From: Haematobacter massiliensis | Lineage (GTDB): Bacteria > Pseudomonadota > Alphaproteobacteria > Rhodobacterales > Rhodobacteraceae | Length of the DNA stretch: 64,000 nucleotides | Assembly: GCF_000740795.1 (NCBI RefSeq) | Contig: NZ_JGYG01000006.1 | Location: 2,501 to 66,500 of the forward strand | Direction: 5' to 3' | In this document: one piece after another, positions 55,860-64,000 of the stretch | How the letters are laid out: every line of letters begins with the position of its first letter | Position numbering within the stretch: position 1 is the stretch's first letter | Program-made: the position numbers and the translations under genes | The notes under the pieces: generated by a model | The model's input: only the letters and a program-made list of their open reading frames with translations | Told to the model about the DNA's origin: nothing | Database searches by the model: none

Positions 55860-57071
55860 TCAGGAGATCACCGCCTTTTCGAGAAACGGCCGCCCCGCCG
55901 CGATCCTGTCGAAACCGGCGTCGCTGAGGTCGAGCGTGCGGAACCCGCCATAGGTGATGAGCTCGGAAATCCCCCGGCCCGCTGCCGGTCCCTGTTGCAG
56001 CCCGTGGCCTGAGAAGCCGGTGGCGAAGTAGAAGTTCGGCAATTCGGGCGCCGGCCCCACGATCAGGTTGTGATCGAACACGTTGAAGTCGTAATGCCCC
56101 GCCCATTGGTTCACCACGCGGATCGCCTCGAAGTTCGGGGAGCGCTCGGCCAACGCAGGCCAGATGATGTCCTCGAATTCCGAATAGATCGGCTCGAAAT
56201 CGTCGTAATCCACCGCCACGTCGTTTACGGGCGGCGCTCCCGCCAGGAAGTAGCGCCCCTCCGGCCGACAGAAGATGCCGGTCGTGTCGATCATCAGCGG
56301 AAGCCGCCCGCCCGCGACCGTTGCCGTGCCTTCCGGGCTTCTCTCGCAGGAAAAAACGAAGAGTGTACGCTTGCGCGGCTCCACCGGCACGGTGAGGCCC
56401 GCCATCTCCGCCGTACGCTTCGACCGCGCACCGGAGGCGTTGACGACGATCCCCGCGCCGATGACCCGGCCCGATTTCAGCGTGACGGAGGCGACCTGTC
56501 CCCCTTGGCGCTCGATGGCCACCACCTCATCGGTTGTGTATTCCGCACCGAGCGCCGCCGCCTTCTTGCGGAAGCCCCACATCAGCCCGGTGTTGGAGAA
56601 CCATCCCTCGCCCGTCCGCCCGTAGGAGGCGAGGAGGAGGTCGTCCGTGTGCAGATGCGGGAAGGCGCGCGACAACTCCTCCCGGTTCCAGAGCACGGTA
56701 TCGGCGCCGCAGGCGGCCTGCACGGCATGGGCTTCGTGAAGATAATCGGCCATGCCCTGCGTATTGGCGAGGTAGAGATATCCCGCCTCATGGAAGTTGA
56801 GGTCGGGCCGTTCATCCCCGGGCACGCCCATGATCTCGGGGAAGCGCTTGATGAATTCCACGCCGAACTTGCCGATCTCCACATTGATCGGATTGGAATA
56901 CTGCTGCCGGATGCCCGCGGCGGAAAGGGAAGTAGAGGCGGTGCGATAGGTGGAATCCCGCTCCACCACCAGGATGCTACCGTTGAAATCGGGGTTGGCG
57001 GCAAGGAAATAGGCACAGGCGGAGCCGATTACCGCCCCTCCCACGATCACCACGTCATATTGGTCGCGCAT
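55860..57071 (-). CDS. FAD-dependent amino-acid/sarcosine oxidase-like oxidoreductase (DAO family)
   Basis: A 403-residue DAO-type flavoprotein: Rossmann FAD motif YDVVIVGGAVIGSACAYFLA at the N-terminus, VVERDSTYRTASTSLSAAGI next to the flavin, ATGFSGHGLQQGPAAGRGIS near the C-terminus (flavin contact). Such enzymes oxidise secondary amines or amino acids. Its neighbours (hydantoinase-type genes) suggest a role in N-containing ring or amino-acid derivative breakdown; the substrate is not readable. No signal peptide. Confidence 0.85.
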   Translation of the reverse strand: MRDQYDVVIVGGAVIGSACAYFLAANPDFNGSILVVERDSTYRTASTSLSAAGIRQQYSNPINVEIGKFGVEFIKRFPEIMGVPGDERPDLNFHEAGYLYLANTQGMADYLHEAHAVQAACGADTVLWNREELSRAFPHLHTDDLLLASYGRTGEGWFSNTGLMWGFRKKAAALGAEYTTDEVVAIERQGGQVASVTLKSGRVIGAGIVVNASGARSKRTAEMAGLTVPVEPRKRTLFVFSCERSPEGTATVAGGRLPLMIDTTGIFCRPEGRYFLAGAPPVNDVAVDYDDFEPIYSEFEDIIWPALAERSPNFEAIRVVNQWAGHYDFNVFDHNLIVGPAPELPNFYFATGFSGHGLQQGPAAGRGISELITYGGFRTLDLSDAGFDRIAAGRPFLEKAVIS

Positions 57072-57380
57072 CGCTTCGTCTCATCATCAGGGCGGGCCGC
57101 CCGGGGGAAACCGCCCGGGCCGTTCGCCGGGCGGGAGGTTGTCTCAGAGCAGCGGACCCGGTCCGGGTCGGCCCCGTGTTGACGGCAGGTCGCCGTTCGC
57201 GCCTGCCACCGATCCTTGCCTGTTCCGTCGTGTCAGGCGGGACGGCGATCAGGCCCGGAAACCCCCGTCATGGGTGGTAGCTCGTGGTGCGCCGGTGGCG
57301 GAACCCGTGGTATGGCCAGGCTCGTCCCAGATGCGGATGCCCGCTGCGCCCGCCCGTGACGGAACAGGCGCCGAGCCCCG
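57072..57380. other. 309-bp gap, GC-rich palindromes, no gene
   Basis: Several short inverted GC runs near 57083-57135 (cgggccgcccggg types) could fold in the transcript between the two genes. The remainder shows no feature. It may hold a weak terminator or an internal promoter for the FAD oxidoreductase. Confidence 0.3.
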
Positions 57381-58196
57381 TCACGCCGGGTCGTCCGGAT
57401 GCGGGAAGGTCACATAGACGCCGCCGTAGCGCTTGACTTCGGGCGCGTGCGGGTCGGGCCAGGGGACCGATCCTTCCACCTTGGCGCGGAACGCCTCCGT
57501 ATTGTCCTGCGGCTGGTAGCCGATGTGGCCAGCCTTGGAATCGTCCACAACTTTCAAGCGGTTGTCCGACATGCCGAAGGCGATGGTATGGCCGACGCGC
57601 GGCGCCATCAGCCCGCGGGTGACATACTGCACACAGTCCCTGAAGGAGAGCCAGGACCACAGGTGACGGTGGTCTTCCGGCTCCGGGAAGGAGGAGAAGA
57701 TGCGCAGGCACAGCGTCTCGATCCCCCATTTGTCCCAGTAGAGCCGCGACAGGTCTTCCACGAAACATTTCGACAGGCCGTAGAGCGTGTCGGGCCGCGG
57801 AGGTGTCGTCGCGTCGATATGGCTTTCCAGCTTGTGGAATCCGATGGCATGGACGGAGGAGGCGAAGACGATCCGCTTCACACCATGCTGCCGCGCGCTC
57901 TCATAGATGTTGTAGCTGCCGGCGATAGTGGAGTTCAGCACGTCGTCCCAGGGGCGCTCGCGGGAGGCGCCGCCGAAATGCACGATGGCATCGACGCCCT
58001 CGACCATCCCGCTCACCGCGGCCATGTCGCCCAGATCGCAGATCACGGCTTCTTCGTTCGGCTGAAGATCGGCGATCTCCACCCGGTCGTTCAGCCGCAG
58101 CTTGCGGGCGAAGGGTGCCAGACCCTTGCGCAGTTCCGTGCCCAGCATCCCGGCCGCGCCGGTGATGAGGATCGTGTCATAGCGGGGGGTGGTCAT
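57381..58196 (-). CDS. NAD(P)-dependent oxidoreductase, uronate-dehydrogenase-like SDR
   Basis: A 271-residue extended SDR: TILITGAAGMLGTELRKGLA (GxxGxxG nucleotide site), VICDLGDMAAVSGMVEGVDA, IVFASSVHAIGFHK, and the catalytic YGLSKCF (YxxxK). The overall run of motifs resembles uronate dehydrogenases. The ATG at 58196 is chosen because the GxxGxxG motif should be within the first 15 residues; the upstream extension is spurious. The preceding 300 bases up to the hydantoinase B gene hold no gene. Confidence 0.82.
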   Translation of the reverse strand: MTTPRYDTILITGAAGMLGTELRKGLAPFARKLRLNDRVEIADLQPNEEAVICDLGDMAAVSGMVEGVDAIVHFGGASRERPWDDVLNSTIAGSYNIYESARQHGVKRIVFASSVHAIGFHKLESHIDATTPPRPDTLYGLSKCFVEDLSRLYWDKWGIETLCLRIFSSFPEPEDHRHLWSWLSFRDCVQYVTRGLMAPRVGHTIAFGMSDNRLKVVDDSKAGHIGYQPQDNTEAFRAKVEGSVPWPDPHAPEVKRYGGVYVTFPHPDDPA

Positions 58197-58503
58197 GCGG
58201 CCTCCGATCTGGTTTCTGGCGATGGTATGCCGAGGCGCGCGCCGGCGCCAGAGACTGCTGTTCGGCGGCCTCCGGGCGGGCAGGCATGGGCCGTCCGTGT
58301 GGGCCCGGCGCGTTCGGGGCACTGCTTGCTGGACGGGCTGCCGCGGTGATCTGCTGTCGCAGACGAGCCTGCCGCCTCGGGGCGGGTGCCCTTCCCATCG
58401 GCGGCACCACGGAATGCTCCGCGCGGAAGTCCCTGGCGGCAATGCCCGTCATTGATGCGCAGGAGCGTATCCGGCGGGGCGGCATCGTGATCCACAGGGT
58501 AAT

Positions 58504-60198
58504 TCAAGTGTCGGTCTCCCCACGCCCCGCTGCGGTGGCCTCCCCCGTATCCCCGGTCGTATCCCCGGTCGCGCCGGTCTCCGTCACATAGCCTTTCCGG
58601 CGGTCGTTCGCACGATCCTCCGCACGCCTGTCGGCCGGATCGCCGAACCCGCCACCGCCCGGAGCCTTCAGGATGAGCCGTCGGCCCGCGGGAACATGTT
58701 GCCAGCCCTTCGGCCGCATCACCGTGCCGTCATCCAGCTCCACCGCGCCCTTTGCACCATCCTGCCCGCCCTCACGCCCCTTCGGCGCATGGTGGACCCG
58801 GTCGAACATGGCAGAGAAGTCGATCTCATGGCCCGCTGCCGGCGCGATCTCGATGATCTGGCCCAGCCCGCCGCGCTGCGCGCCCTCGCCACCCGAATCC
58901 GGGCGGAGCTCCTTCCGCCAGATGACGATCGGGCCGGTCTGCTCCGTCGCCTCGATCGGCATGGTCATCACGCCAGAGGGGAAGGCGGTGGCCGACAGCC
59001 CGTCAATGGCGGGCCGCGCGCCGCCGCCGCCCGAGTTGAACATCAGCACTTCCGCCCGTCGTCCCGCCTGTCCGGCCACCGGCTTCACCGACAGATGGAT
59101 GTTCCACAGCGACCCGGCCCCTTCCGCTTGCACCTGCCCGGGAAGCGCCTGCGCCACCGCGCCGAGCACTAGGTCAGGCACCATATGACCCATGACGTGT
59201 CGCAGGCTCACCGGTGCGGGCCGTTCGGCGTTCAGGATGGAACCTGCAGGCGCCGCCACGGTGAAGAGCGCGAGCGAGGCGGAATTGTTGGGAATATCGG
59301 GGGCCACCACGCATTTGAGTGCGTAGCAGGCATAGGCCTTGGTATAGATCACCGGCACGTTGATGCCCCAGCGGCTGACAGGATCGGTGCCGGCGAAATC
59401 CACATGCACCCGGTTGTCGCCGATCGTCACCTCGCAGGCCAGCTTCACCGGATCGTTGTAGCCGTCCGTGACCAGCACGTTGGACCAGGAGCCCTTGGGC
59501 AGCGCGCGGATCCGCTCCAGCGTAGCGGCATGGGTCCGGGAAAAGATGAACTCGCCCAGCCGGTCCAGCGTGTCGATCCCCACCTCGCGCATCATGGCCA
59601 CCAGCCGGCGGTGGCCCACCTCATTGCAGGCGGAGAGCGAATAGAAATCCCCCACGACCTGATTTGGCTCCCGCACATTGGCGCGCAGCAGGCGGATCAG
59701 GTCGCGGTTGACCTCTCCGCGCTCAGCGAATTTCATGATCGGGATCTGGATGCCTTCTTCATAGACGGATTTCCCGTCCGCGCCGAAGCCGCGCCCGCCG
59801 ACATCGACGACATGGGCCGTGCAGGCAAAGAACCCGACCAGCCGACCATCCAGAAACGACGGTGAAACCATGGTGATGTCGTGAAGGTGCCCCGTGCCCA
59901 GCCAGGGATCATTGGTCACATAGGTATCGCCCTCATACATCTCCTCCCGCGGGATTTCCGCGAGGAAGTTCAGCACCGCCTCCGCCATGGTGTTCACGTG
60001 GCCGGGCGTACCGGTGACGGCCTGTGCCAGCATCCGCCCTTCCGGGTCGAACACCCCCGCCGAGAGGTCTCCCGCCTCCCGCACCGATGTGGAGAACGCG
60101 GTGCGGATCAGCGTCAGCGCCTGTTCCTCCACAACGGAGATCAGCCGGTTCCACATCACCTGCATGCGGATTTCGTCAACGCCCGTCATCTCGTTCAT
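58504..60198 (-). CDS. Hydantoinase B/oxoprolinase-family subunit
   Basis: A 564-residue protein: MNEMTGVDEIRMQVMWNRLI at the start (ATG 60198 with GGAGA upstream), then AQAVTGTPGHVNTMAEAVLN, YEGDTYVTNDPWLGTGHLHD and HVVDVGGRGFGADGKS, which are HyuB hallmarks. Together with HyuA it forms an ATP-dependent hydrolase of cyclic amides (N-methylhydantoin, oxoproline or acetone-type carboxylase relatives). The C-terminus is a low-complexity Gly/Thr/Glu tail. It follows hyuA by 85 bases. Confidence 0.9.
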   Translation of the reverse strand: MNEMTGVDEIRMQVMWNRLISVVEEQALTLIRTAFSTSVREAGDLSAGVFDPEGRMLAQAVTGTPGHVNTMAEAVLNFLAEIPREEMYEGDTYVTNDPWLGTGHLHDITMVSPSFLDGRLVGFFACTAHVVDVGGRGFGADGKSVYEEGIQIPIMKFAERGEVNRDLIRLLRANVREPNQVVGDFYSLSACNEVGHRRLVAMMREVGIDTLDRLGEFIFSRTHAATLERIRALPKGSWSNVLVTDGYNDPVKLACEVTIGDNRVHVDFAGTDPVSRWGINVPVIYTKAYACYALKCVVAPDIPNNSASLALFTVAAPAGSILNAERPAPVSLRHVMGHMVPDLVLGAVAQALPGQVQAEGAGSLWNIHLSVKPVAGQAGRRAEVLMFNSGGGGARPAIDGLSATAFPSGVMTMPIEATEQTGPIVIWRKELRPDSGGEGAQRGGLGQIIEIAPAAGHEIDFSAMFDRVHHAPKGREGGQDGAKGAVELDDGTVMRPKGWQHVPAGRRLILKAPGGGGFGDPADRRAEDRANDRRKGYVTETGATGDTTGDTGEATAAGRGETDT

Positions 60199-60283
60199 CG
60201 GATCGTCTCCTGCGCTGCGGCGTATGGGGCGAAAAGCGAGGCGGCCGGGAAAGACGCAGCCGCGAGCGGGAGGACGGCAGGCT

Positions 60284-62368
60284 TCATGCCGCGTCCTTAC
60301 GGGTGAGGAGGAGGGAGCGGTCGTCCTGCATGGTGACATCGAAGGGGTAGGTCACGACCGTCGATGTCTCCCGCTCCACGATGATCGCGGGGCCGGCAAC
60401 ATACGCGCCTGGGGTCATAGACCCGCGATCCACGATGGTCGTCGGCAGATGCCGCCCGGCGGCCGGGTCGAATACCTCGCGCGTCGGGCCGCTCGCGGTC
60501 TCCGTTCCTGTGCGGATCGTCCGCGTCTCGGGCAGGGGACGTTCGTCCTCCACCCGGACGGACCAGGTGACGATCTCCACCTCCAGCCCGCCCAGCCCGT
60601 CGATGGCGCGCCCGAAGAAGCGGGCGTAAGCCGCGCGGAACGCCTCGCGCAGTGCCTCGGCATCGCCTTGTGCGAAGGGCCGGTCGGCGAGCGGAACCGG
60701 GATCTCCCAACCCTGTCCGGCATAGCGCATGAAGGCGGTGATCTCGCGCCGGATCGGCCCCGTCGCCCCCTCCCGTACGAAATGCTCCGCTGTCTCCTTC
60801 AGCTCCGCGAGCATCGCGTTCACCGCCGCCACATCGAAATCCGACAGCCGCGTCAGCTTGGAGGCCAGCGCCTCATATCCGAAGGGCGCACGCAGGAAGC
60901 CGATGGCGGAGCCGACGCCCGCCCCCTCCGGGATCAGGCAGCGGTCCACCCCCAGCTTCTCGCACAGCCGGGCCGCATGCAGGGGCGCCGCGCCGCCGAA
61001 AGCGATCATCACGTTCTCGCCGATGACCTTTCCGTTCTCCACCGCGTGAACGCGGGCGGCGTTGGCCATGTTCTCATCCACCACCTCGGCGATGCCGAAG
61101 GCCGCGTCGAGCGGCGTGAGGTTCAGCCGTGCGGCCACCTCCCGCTCCACGGCGCTGCGGGAGGCACCAGCGTCCAGCACGATGGCACCGCCCGCGAAAT
61201 TGTCGGGGTCGATCTTACCCAGCAGCACATCCGCATCGGTGATGGCGGGACGCTCGCCCCCCCGGCCGTAACAGGCGGGCCCGGGTTCGGAGCCTGCGCT
61301 TTCCGGCCCGGTCTGGATGCGGCCCATCGCATCCACCCAGGCCAGCGATCCGCCGCCCGCCCCTATCTCGATCATCTCGATCACCGGGATGGAGATCGGC
61401 ATGCCCGAGCCCTTGGCAAAGCGGGTGGTGCGGGCGACCTCGAACGTGCGCGCGGTCTTGGGCTGGAAGCCTTCGATCAGGCAGATCTTCGCCGTGGTGC
61501 CGCCCATGTCGTAGCTGACGACCTTTTCCAGCCCGAAACGGCGAGCGATGTCTGCAGCAAAGATGGCGCCCCCCGCGGGGCCGGATTCCACCAGCCGCAC
61601 CGGGAACTCCGCTGCCGTCTCGACCGAGATCAGGCCGCCGCCCGAGTGGATCATGAAGACGGGGCAATTCGCGCCCATTTCCCGCAGGCGGACCTGAAGC
61701 CGGGCGAGGTAGCTGGCCATCTGCGGGCGGACATAGGCATTGGCGGCGACCGTGTTGAACCGTTCGTATTCCCGCATCTGTGGGGATACTTCGCTGGAAA
61801 GCGAGATCGGCACGTCGAGCCGGGCCGACAGGATCTCCCGGGCGCGGCGTTCATGCGCAGGGTTCATGTAGGAATGGATGAACCCCACTGCGACGGCGCC
61901 GAACCCGTCTGCCGCCAGCCGTTCCGCCAGTGCCTCCAGCGCCGGTTCGTCCAGCGGTTGAAGTTCGGAGCCGTCCACCGCTATGCGTCCGCGCACCGGA
62001 AAGCGGTGCTCTCGCGGGATAAGCGGCTCCGGCAAGCGGATGTTGAGGTCATACTGGTCGAAGCGGCTCTCCGTCCGCATCTCGATCACGTCGCGGAAGC
62101 CTTCCGTCGTGACAAGCGCGGTTTTCGCGCCCCGCCGTTCGATCAGCGCATTTGTGGCAAGCGTGGTGCCGTGGATCACCAGATCCAGATCGGCAGGCGA
62201 CAGGCCGGCATCGGCGAGAACGACGGCTATCCCATCCAGAATGGCCTGTTCCGGCGCGGTATAGTTGGTCAGAACCTTGGTGGAGAAGATGCGTCCGTCA
62301 CGTTCCAGCGCGATGTCGGTGAAGGTGCCGCCGATATCGGCGCCAAGACGGACGGGCGTTCGGGTCAT
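60284..62368 (-). CDS. Hydantoinase A/oxoprolinase-family subunit
   Basis: A 694-residue ATPase-fold protein: MTRTPVRLGADIGGTFTDIA (phosphate 1 motif of the ASKHA fold), VIHGTTLATNALIERRGAKT, VVSYDMGGTTAKICLIEG (phosphate 2 motif) and AFGGAAPLHAARLCEKLGVD. The ATG at 62368 is preceded by ggagac; seven codons upstream in the frame are discarded. Partner of the B subunit next to it. The substrate cannot be decided: hydantoins, 5-oxoproline and acetophenone-type carboxylases share this architecture. Confidence 0.9.
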   Translation of the reverse strand: MTRTPVRLGADIGGTFTDIALERDGRIFSTKVLTNYTAPEQAILDGIAVVLADAGLSPADLDLVIHGTTLATNALIERRGAKTALVTTEGFRDVIEMRTESRFDQYDLNIRLPEPLIPREHRFPVRGRIAVDGSELQPLDEPALEALAERLAADGFGAVAVGFIHSYMNPAHERRAREILSARLDVPISLSSEVSPQMREYERFNTVAANAYVRPQMASYLARLQVRLREMGANCPVFMIHSGGGLISVETAAEFPVRLVESGPAGGAIFAADIARRFGLEKVVSYDMGGTTAKICLIEGFQPKTARTFEVARTTRFAKGSGMPISIPVIEMIEIGAGGGSLAWVDAMGRIQTGPESAGSEPGPACYGRGGERPAITDADVLLGKIDPDNFAGGAIVLDAGASRSAVEREVAARLNLTPLDAAFGIAEVVDENMANAARVHAVENGKVIGENVMIAFGGAAPLHAARLCEKLGVDRCLIPEGAGVGSAIGFLRAPFGYEALASKLTRLSDFDVAAVNAMLAELKETAEHFVREGATGPIRREITAFMRYAGQGWEIPVPLADRPFAQGDAEALREAFRAAYARFFGRAIDGLGGLEVEIVTWSVRVEDERPLPETRTIRTGTETASGPTREVFDPAAGRHLPTTIVDRGSMTPGAYVAGPAIIVERETSTVVTYPFDVTMQDDRSLLLTRKDAA

Positions 62369-62463
62369 GCTGTCTCCTGAAGGCGGCATCGGCGCAGAGC
62401 GCCGTTTTGCCCGTCAGGTTGCGCCCGCGACTTGCGTCACACAAGCAAGAAACGCTGAATGGT

Positions 62464-62480
62464 GACAAGAAATACTTGTC
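62464..62480. promoter_or_regulatory. Candidate operator upstream of the hydantoinase genes
   Basis: gacaag and cttgtc form a perfect 6-bp inverted repeat around aaata, about 96 bases before the hyuA start. The size suits a LysR-type or GntR-type site; the LysR gene of the cluster is a natural candidate binder. No direct proof. Confidence 0.35.
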
Positions 62481-62501
62481 TCCCCAGCGCAGCCGCTCCG
62501 A

Positions 62502-62525
62502 GTATGAGTCAGCGTATGAGTCAGC
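62502..62525. repeat. Tandem 12-bp repeat at the stop of the FAD/NAD(P)-binding gene
   Basis: gtatgagtcagc occurs twice head-to-tail; the second copy overlaps the stop codon of the upstream minus-strand gene. Probably a small slippage duplication in the promoter region of the hydantoinase genes. Confidence 0.6.
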
Positions 62526-63882
62526 CGCAGGGGCGGCGGCGTGCCTCTACAGTCGTTGCATCGCCCGAGATCAGCCGGGACACCAGCAAGGCGGCCTGAG
62601 CGCGAATATCGACGATGGCCAGCCCCTCCCAGCTTGCCGCCCGCGCGGCGGGGCCGATGGCATGGAGCGGCGCGGCGGGCGTGCCCGGGCGCGGGAGAAC
62701 CTGTCCCTCGGCCGTCACCTCCAGCCCGATGCGGAGCGCATCTATCCGCGCCATACCGCCGTCCACGAGCGACCGGACGAGCGGTGTCGCATGGTCCTCC
62801 GGGTCGCGCAGCAGGCCGCGCCCGTCGGTGATCTGCGTCACCTCCACCGTTTCCAGTTCGCCCCCGCGATGGCGCAGCGTCACGCTGTGCCTGCCCTCCC
62901 GCTCGGCGGCGGAGAGGAGGGTGCCGGTTACCAGCCGCACCTGCCCGGCAAGGCGCGCGGTATCCAGCCGTGCGGCCACGGGCGCGGGAATGCGATGGCG
63001 GTGGATTTCCCAGAAGCGGCGGGCGTGGCGCAGGAAGCGGCCGCGGGTTTCGGGCGGTACGCTCTGCCACCAGAGGGCAAGATGACCGCGCGCGCCATCC
63101 ACGATGTCACGCCAGTCACCGCCGCGCCCTTCATGCCAGCGCACCTGCTTCCGCAGCCAGCGGAGCGCGTAGCCCGCCCCGGCGCCAAGCGGCAGGTCCG
63201 CCCTGTCCAGCTCGATGGGTCTGCTCGGACCGTTGACGCGTGGAAGCAGTCCGCGGCGGGAAAGGATCACGATCTCCCCCCGATGACCCGCCTCCAGCAG
63301 ACGCATGACCCGGTCCACCATCGTCAGCCCGGTGCCGACGATCAGCACTCGCGCCTCTGGACTTTCGGGAAGCGGGGCGTGCCAGGGGTCGAACTCCGCG
63401 CGTTCGAGCATGTCCGTGCCCGCCTGGAGGAGGGGATGTCCGGTCGCCAGCACCGCCCTGTCGGCGAGGATCATCCGGCCGTCGGCCAGATGGGCGGCGA
63501 TGCGTCCATTGCTCCCGTGGGTCAGCGATATGCATTCCTCCTGTTCCCGTCGCAGCCGGGCCGCGGAGGAGACGAGGCTTTCCAGATAGGCGGCGTAGAG
63601 ATGGCGGGGCACGAAGGCGTCCCTGTCGCCAGGTGTCCCCTGCGCGGCCAGCCAGTCGTGGAAATGGTCTGGCCGGTCTGCGAAGGCGCTCATCGCCCCG
63701 ACGCGGGTATTCAGCAGATGGGCGGCATGCGGCGTGTCATAGGCGATGCCCCGCCCCAGCCGTTCCCGCCGCTCGACCAGCGTGAGTCGCAGGCCGGGCG
63801 GCCCGTTGCGCAGCAGATGCGCGGCAAGGATGGTCCCGCTCGCCCCGCCGCCGATGATGAGGATATGGTGCGGCTCGGTCAT
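62521..63882 (-). CDS. FAD/NAD(P)-binding protein (NAD_binding_9 type)
   Basis: A 453-residue flavoprotein: HHILIIGGGASGTILAAHLL at the N-terminus (GxGxxG), RLTLVERRERLGRGIAYDTP, HAAHLLNTRVGAMSAFADRP, and the second dinucleotide motif ARVLIVGTGLTMVDRVMRLL. These match the FAD_NAD-binding (PF13454) family of uncharacterised oxidoreductases. The ATG at 63882 is chosen; 22 upstream codons of the frame are GC-rich and unlike the family. It lies 150 bases before hyuA on the same strand and may be in the same pathway. Confidence 0.85.
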   Translation of the reverse strand: MTEPHHILIIGGGASGTILAAHLLRNGPPGLRLTLVERRERLGRGIAYDTPHAAHLLNTRVGAMSAFADRPDHFHDWLAAQGTPGDRDAFVPRHLYAAYLESLVSSAARLRREQEECISLTHGSNGRIAAHLADGRMILADRAVLATGHPLLQAGTDMLERAEFDPWHAPLPESPEARVLIVGTGLTMVDRVMRLLEAGHRGEIVILSRRGLLPRVNGPSRPIELDRADLPLGAGAGYALRWLRKQVRWHEGRGGDWRDIVDGARGHLALWWQSVPPETRGRFLRHARRFWEIHRHRIPAPVAARLDTARLAGQVRLVTGTLLSAAEREGRHSVTLRHRGGELETVEVTQITDGRGLLRDPEDHATPLVRSLVDGGMARIDALRIGLEVTAEGQVLPRPGTPAAPLHAIGPAARAASWEGLAIVDIRAQAALLVSRLISGDATTVEARRRPCG

Positions 63883-63901
63883 GCCGTGCTCCCGCCGCGT
63901 G

Positions 63902-64000
63902 TCAGCCCCGCGCGGCTCGGAGAATGGTGTCGTCCTCGTCCTCCGCATGAAGCGGAAGCTCTCCCATGGCCCGCAGATCCGCGATGGATTTGCTGTCGAG
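63902..64000 (-). CDS. C-terminal end of a gene continuing beyond the window
   Basis: The last 32 codons of a minus-strand gene, containing KSIADLRAMGELPLHAEDED and ending RAARG before TGA (63904-63902). It stops 20 bases before the start of the FAD/NAD(P)-binding gene, so it is probably the upstream gene of the operon. The family cannot be told from this fragment. Confidence 0.6.
   Translation of the reverse strand, partial: LDSKSIADLRAMGELPLHAEDEDDTILRAARG

Noticed and set aside
59987-62380. A 797-codon plus-strand frame opposite the hydantoinase genes
   Set aside because: It is the antisense shadow of two well-supported genes with a biased third-codon position and no family motifs.

Overview
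The window comes from a GC-rich alphaproteobacterium, most likely a member of the Rhodobacterales (Paracoccus/Rhodobacter type). The grounds are the 23S-5S-tRNA-fMet order, the GTA-like phage tail genes (DUF2460, TIM-barrel baseplate protein), GcrA-type domains and the general gene content. It opens inside an rRNA operon and ends in ordinary chromosome. In between lie two adjacent accessory blocks bounded by tRNA-fMet and tRNA-Ser.

Island 1 (about 2651-42874) is bracketed by a perfect 45-bp duplication of the 3' half of tRNA-fMet, the usual footprint of a tyrosine integrase. Its integrase (39835-40988) carries a one-base deletion before the catalytic end. From left to right it holds: a 9.8-kb IS66-family transposon (2822-12589) whose tnpB and tnpC are split by cargo genes (a HEPN-like zinc-ribbon protein, an IS5-family copy, a membrane/nuclease-like gene pair, a MITE-like element and two small HTH genes); the remnant of a siphovirus/GTA-like prophage (12590-24409) with a programmed -1 frameshift in its tail chaperone, a DUF3800 gene on the opposite strand, a deletion joining lysozyme to a baseplate gene, and an amber mutation; a divergent vsr/dcm pair; and a long minus-strand defence operon.

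That operon reads WYL regulator, a 1199-residue sigma-70/GcrA/ankyrin/zinc-ribbon chimera, MutL-like ATPase, Z1 ATPase, PD-(D/E)XK (DUF4420) protein and AIPR protein, followed by an AAA ATPase. The MutL-like, Z1, DUF4420 and AIPR genes with a cytosine methylase match the described Mza antiphage type. The sigma/GcrA chimera is the most unusual gene of the window and may be the operon's own methylation-responsive transcription factor.

Island 2 (about 42916-53092) lies between the original terminator of tRNA-fMet and the 3' end of tRNA-Ser, with serine-recombinase remnants at both ends. It holds a retron whose reverse transcriptase is fused to a trypsin-like protease and whose predicted ncRNA ends over the RT start codon, then a Gabija (GajA/GajB) operon, an ardA antirestriction gene, and decayed conjugative-element genes.

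The last 11 kb is chromosomal: Ada, a LysR regulator, and a minus-strand catabolic cluster (FAD oxidoreductase, uronate-dehydrogenase-like protein, hydantoinase/oxoprolinase B and A subunits, and an FAD/NAD(P)-binding protein). All functions are read from sequence motifs without database searches.
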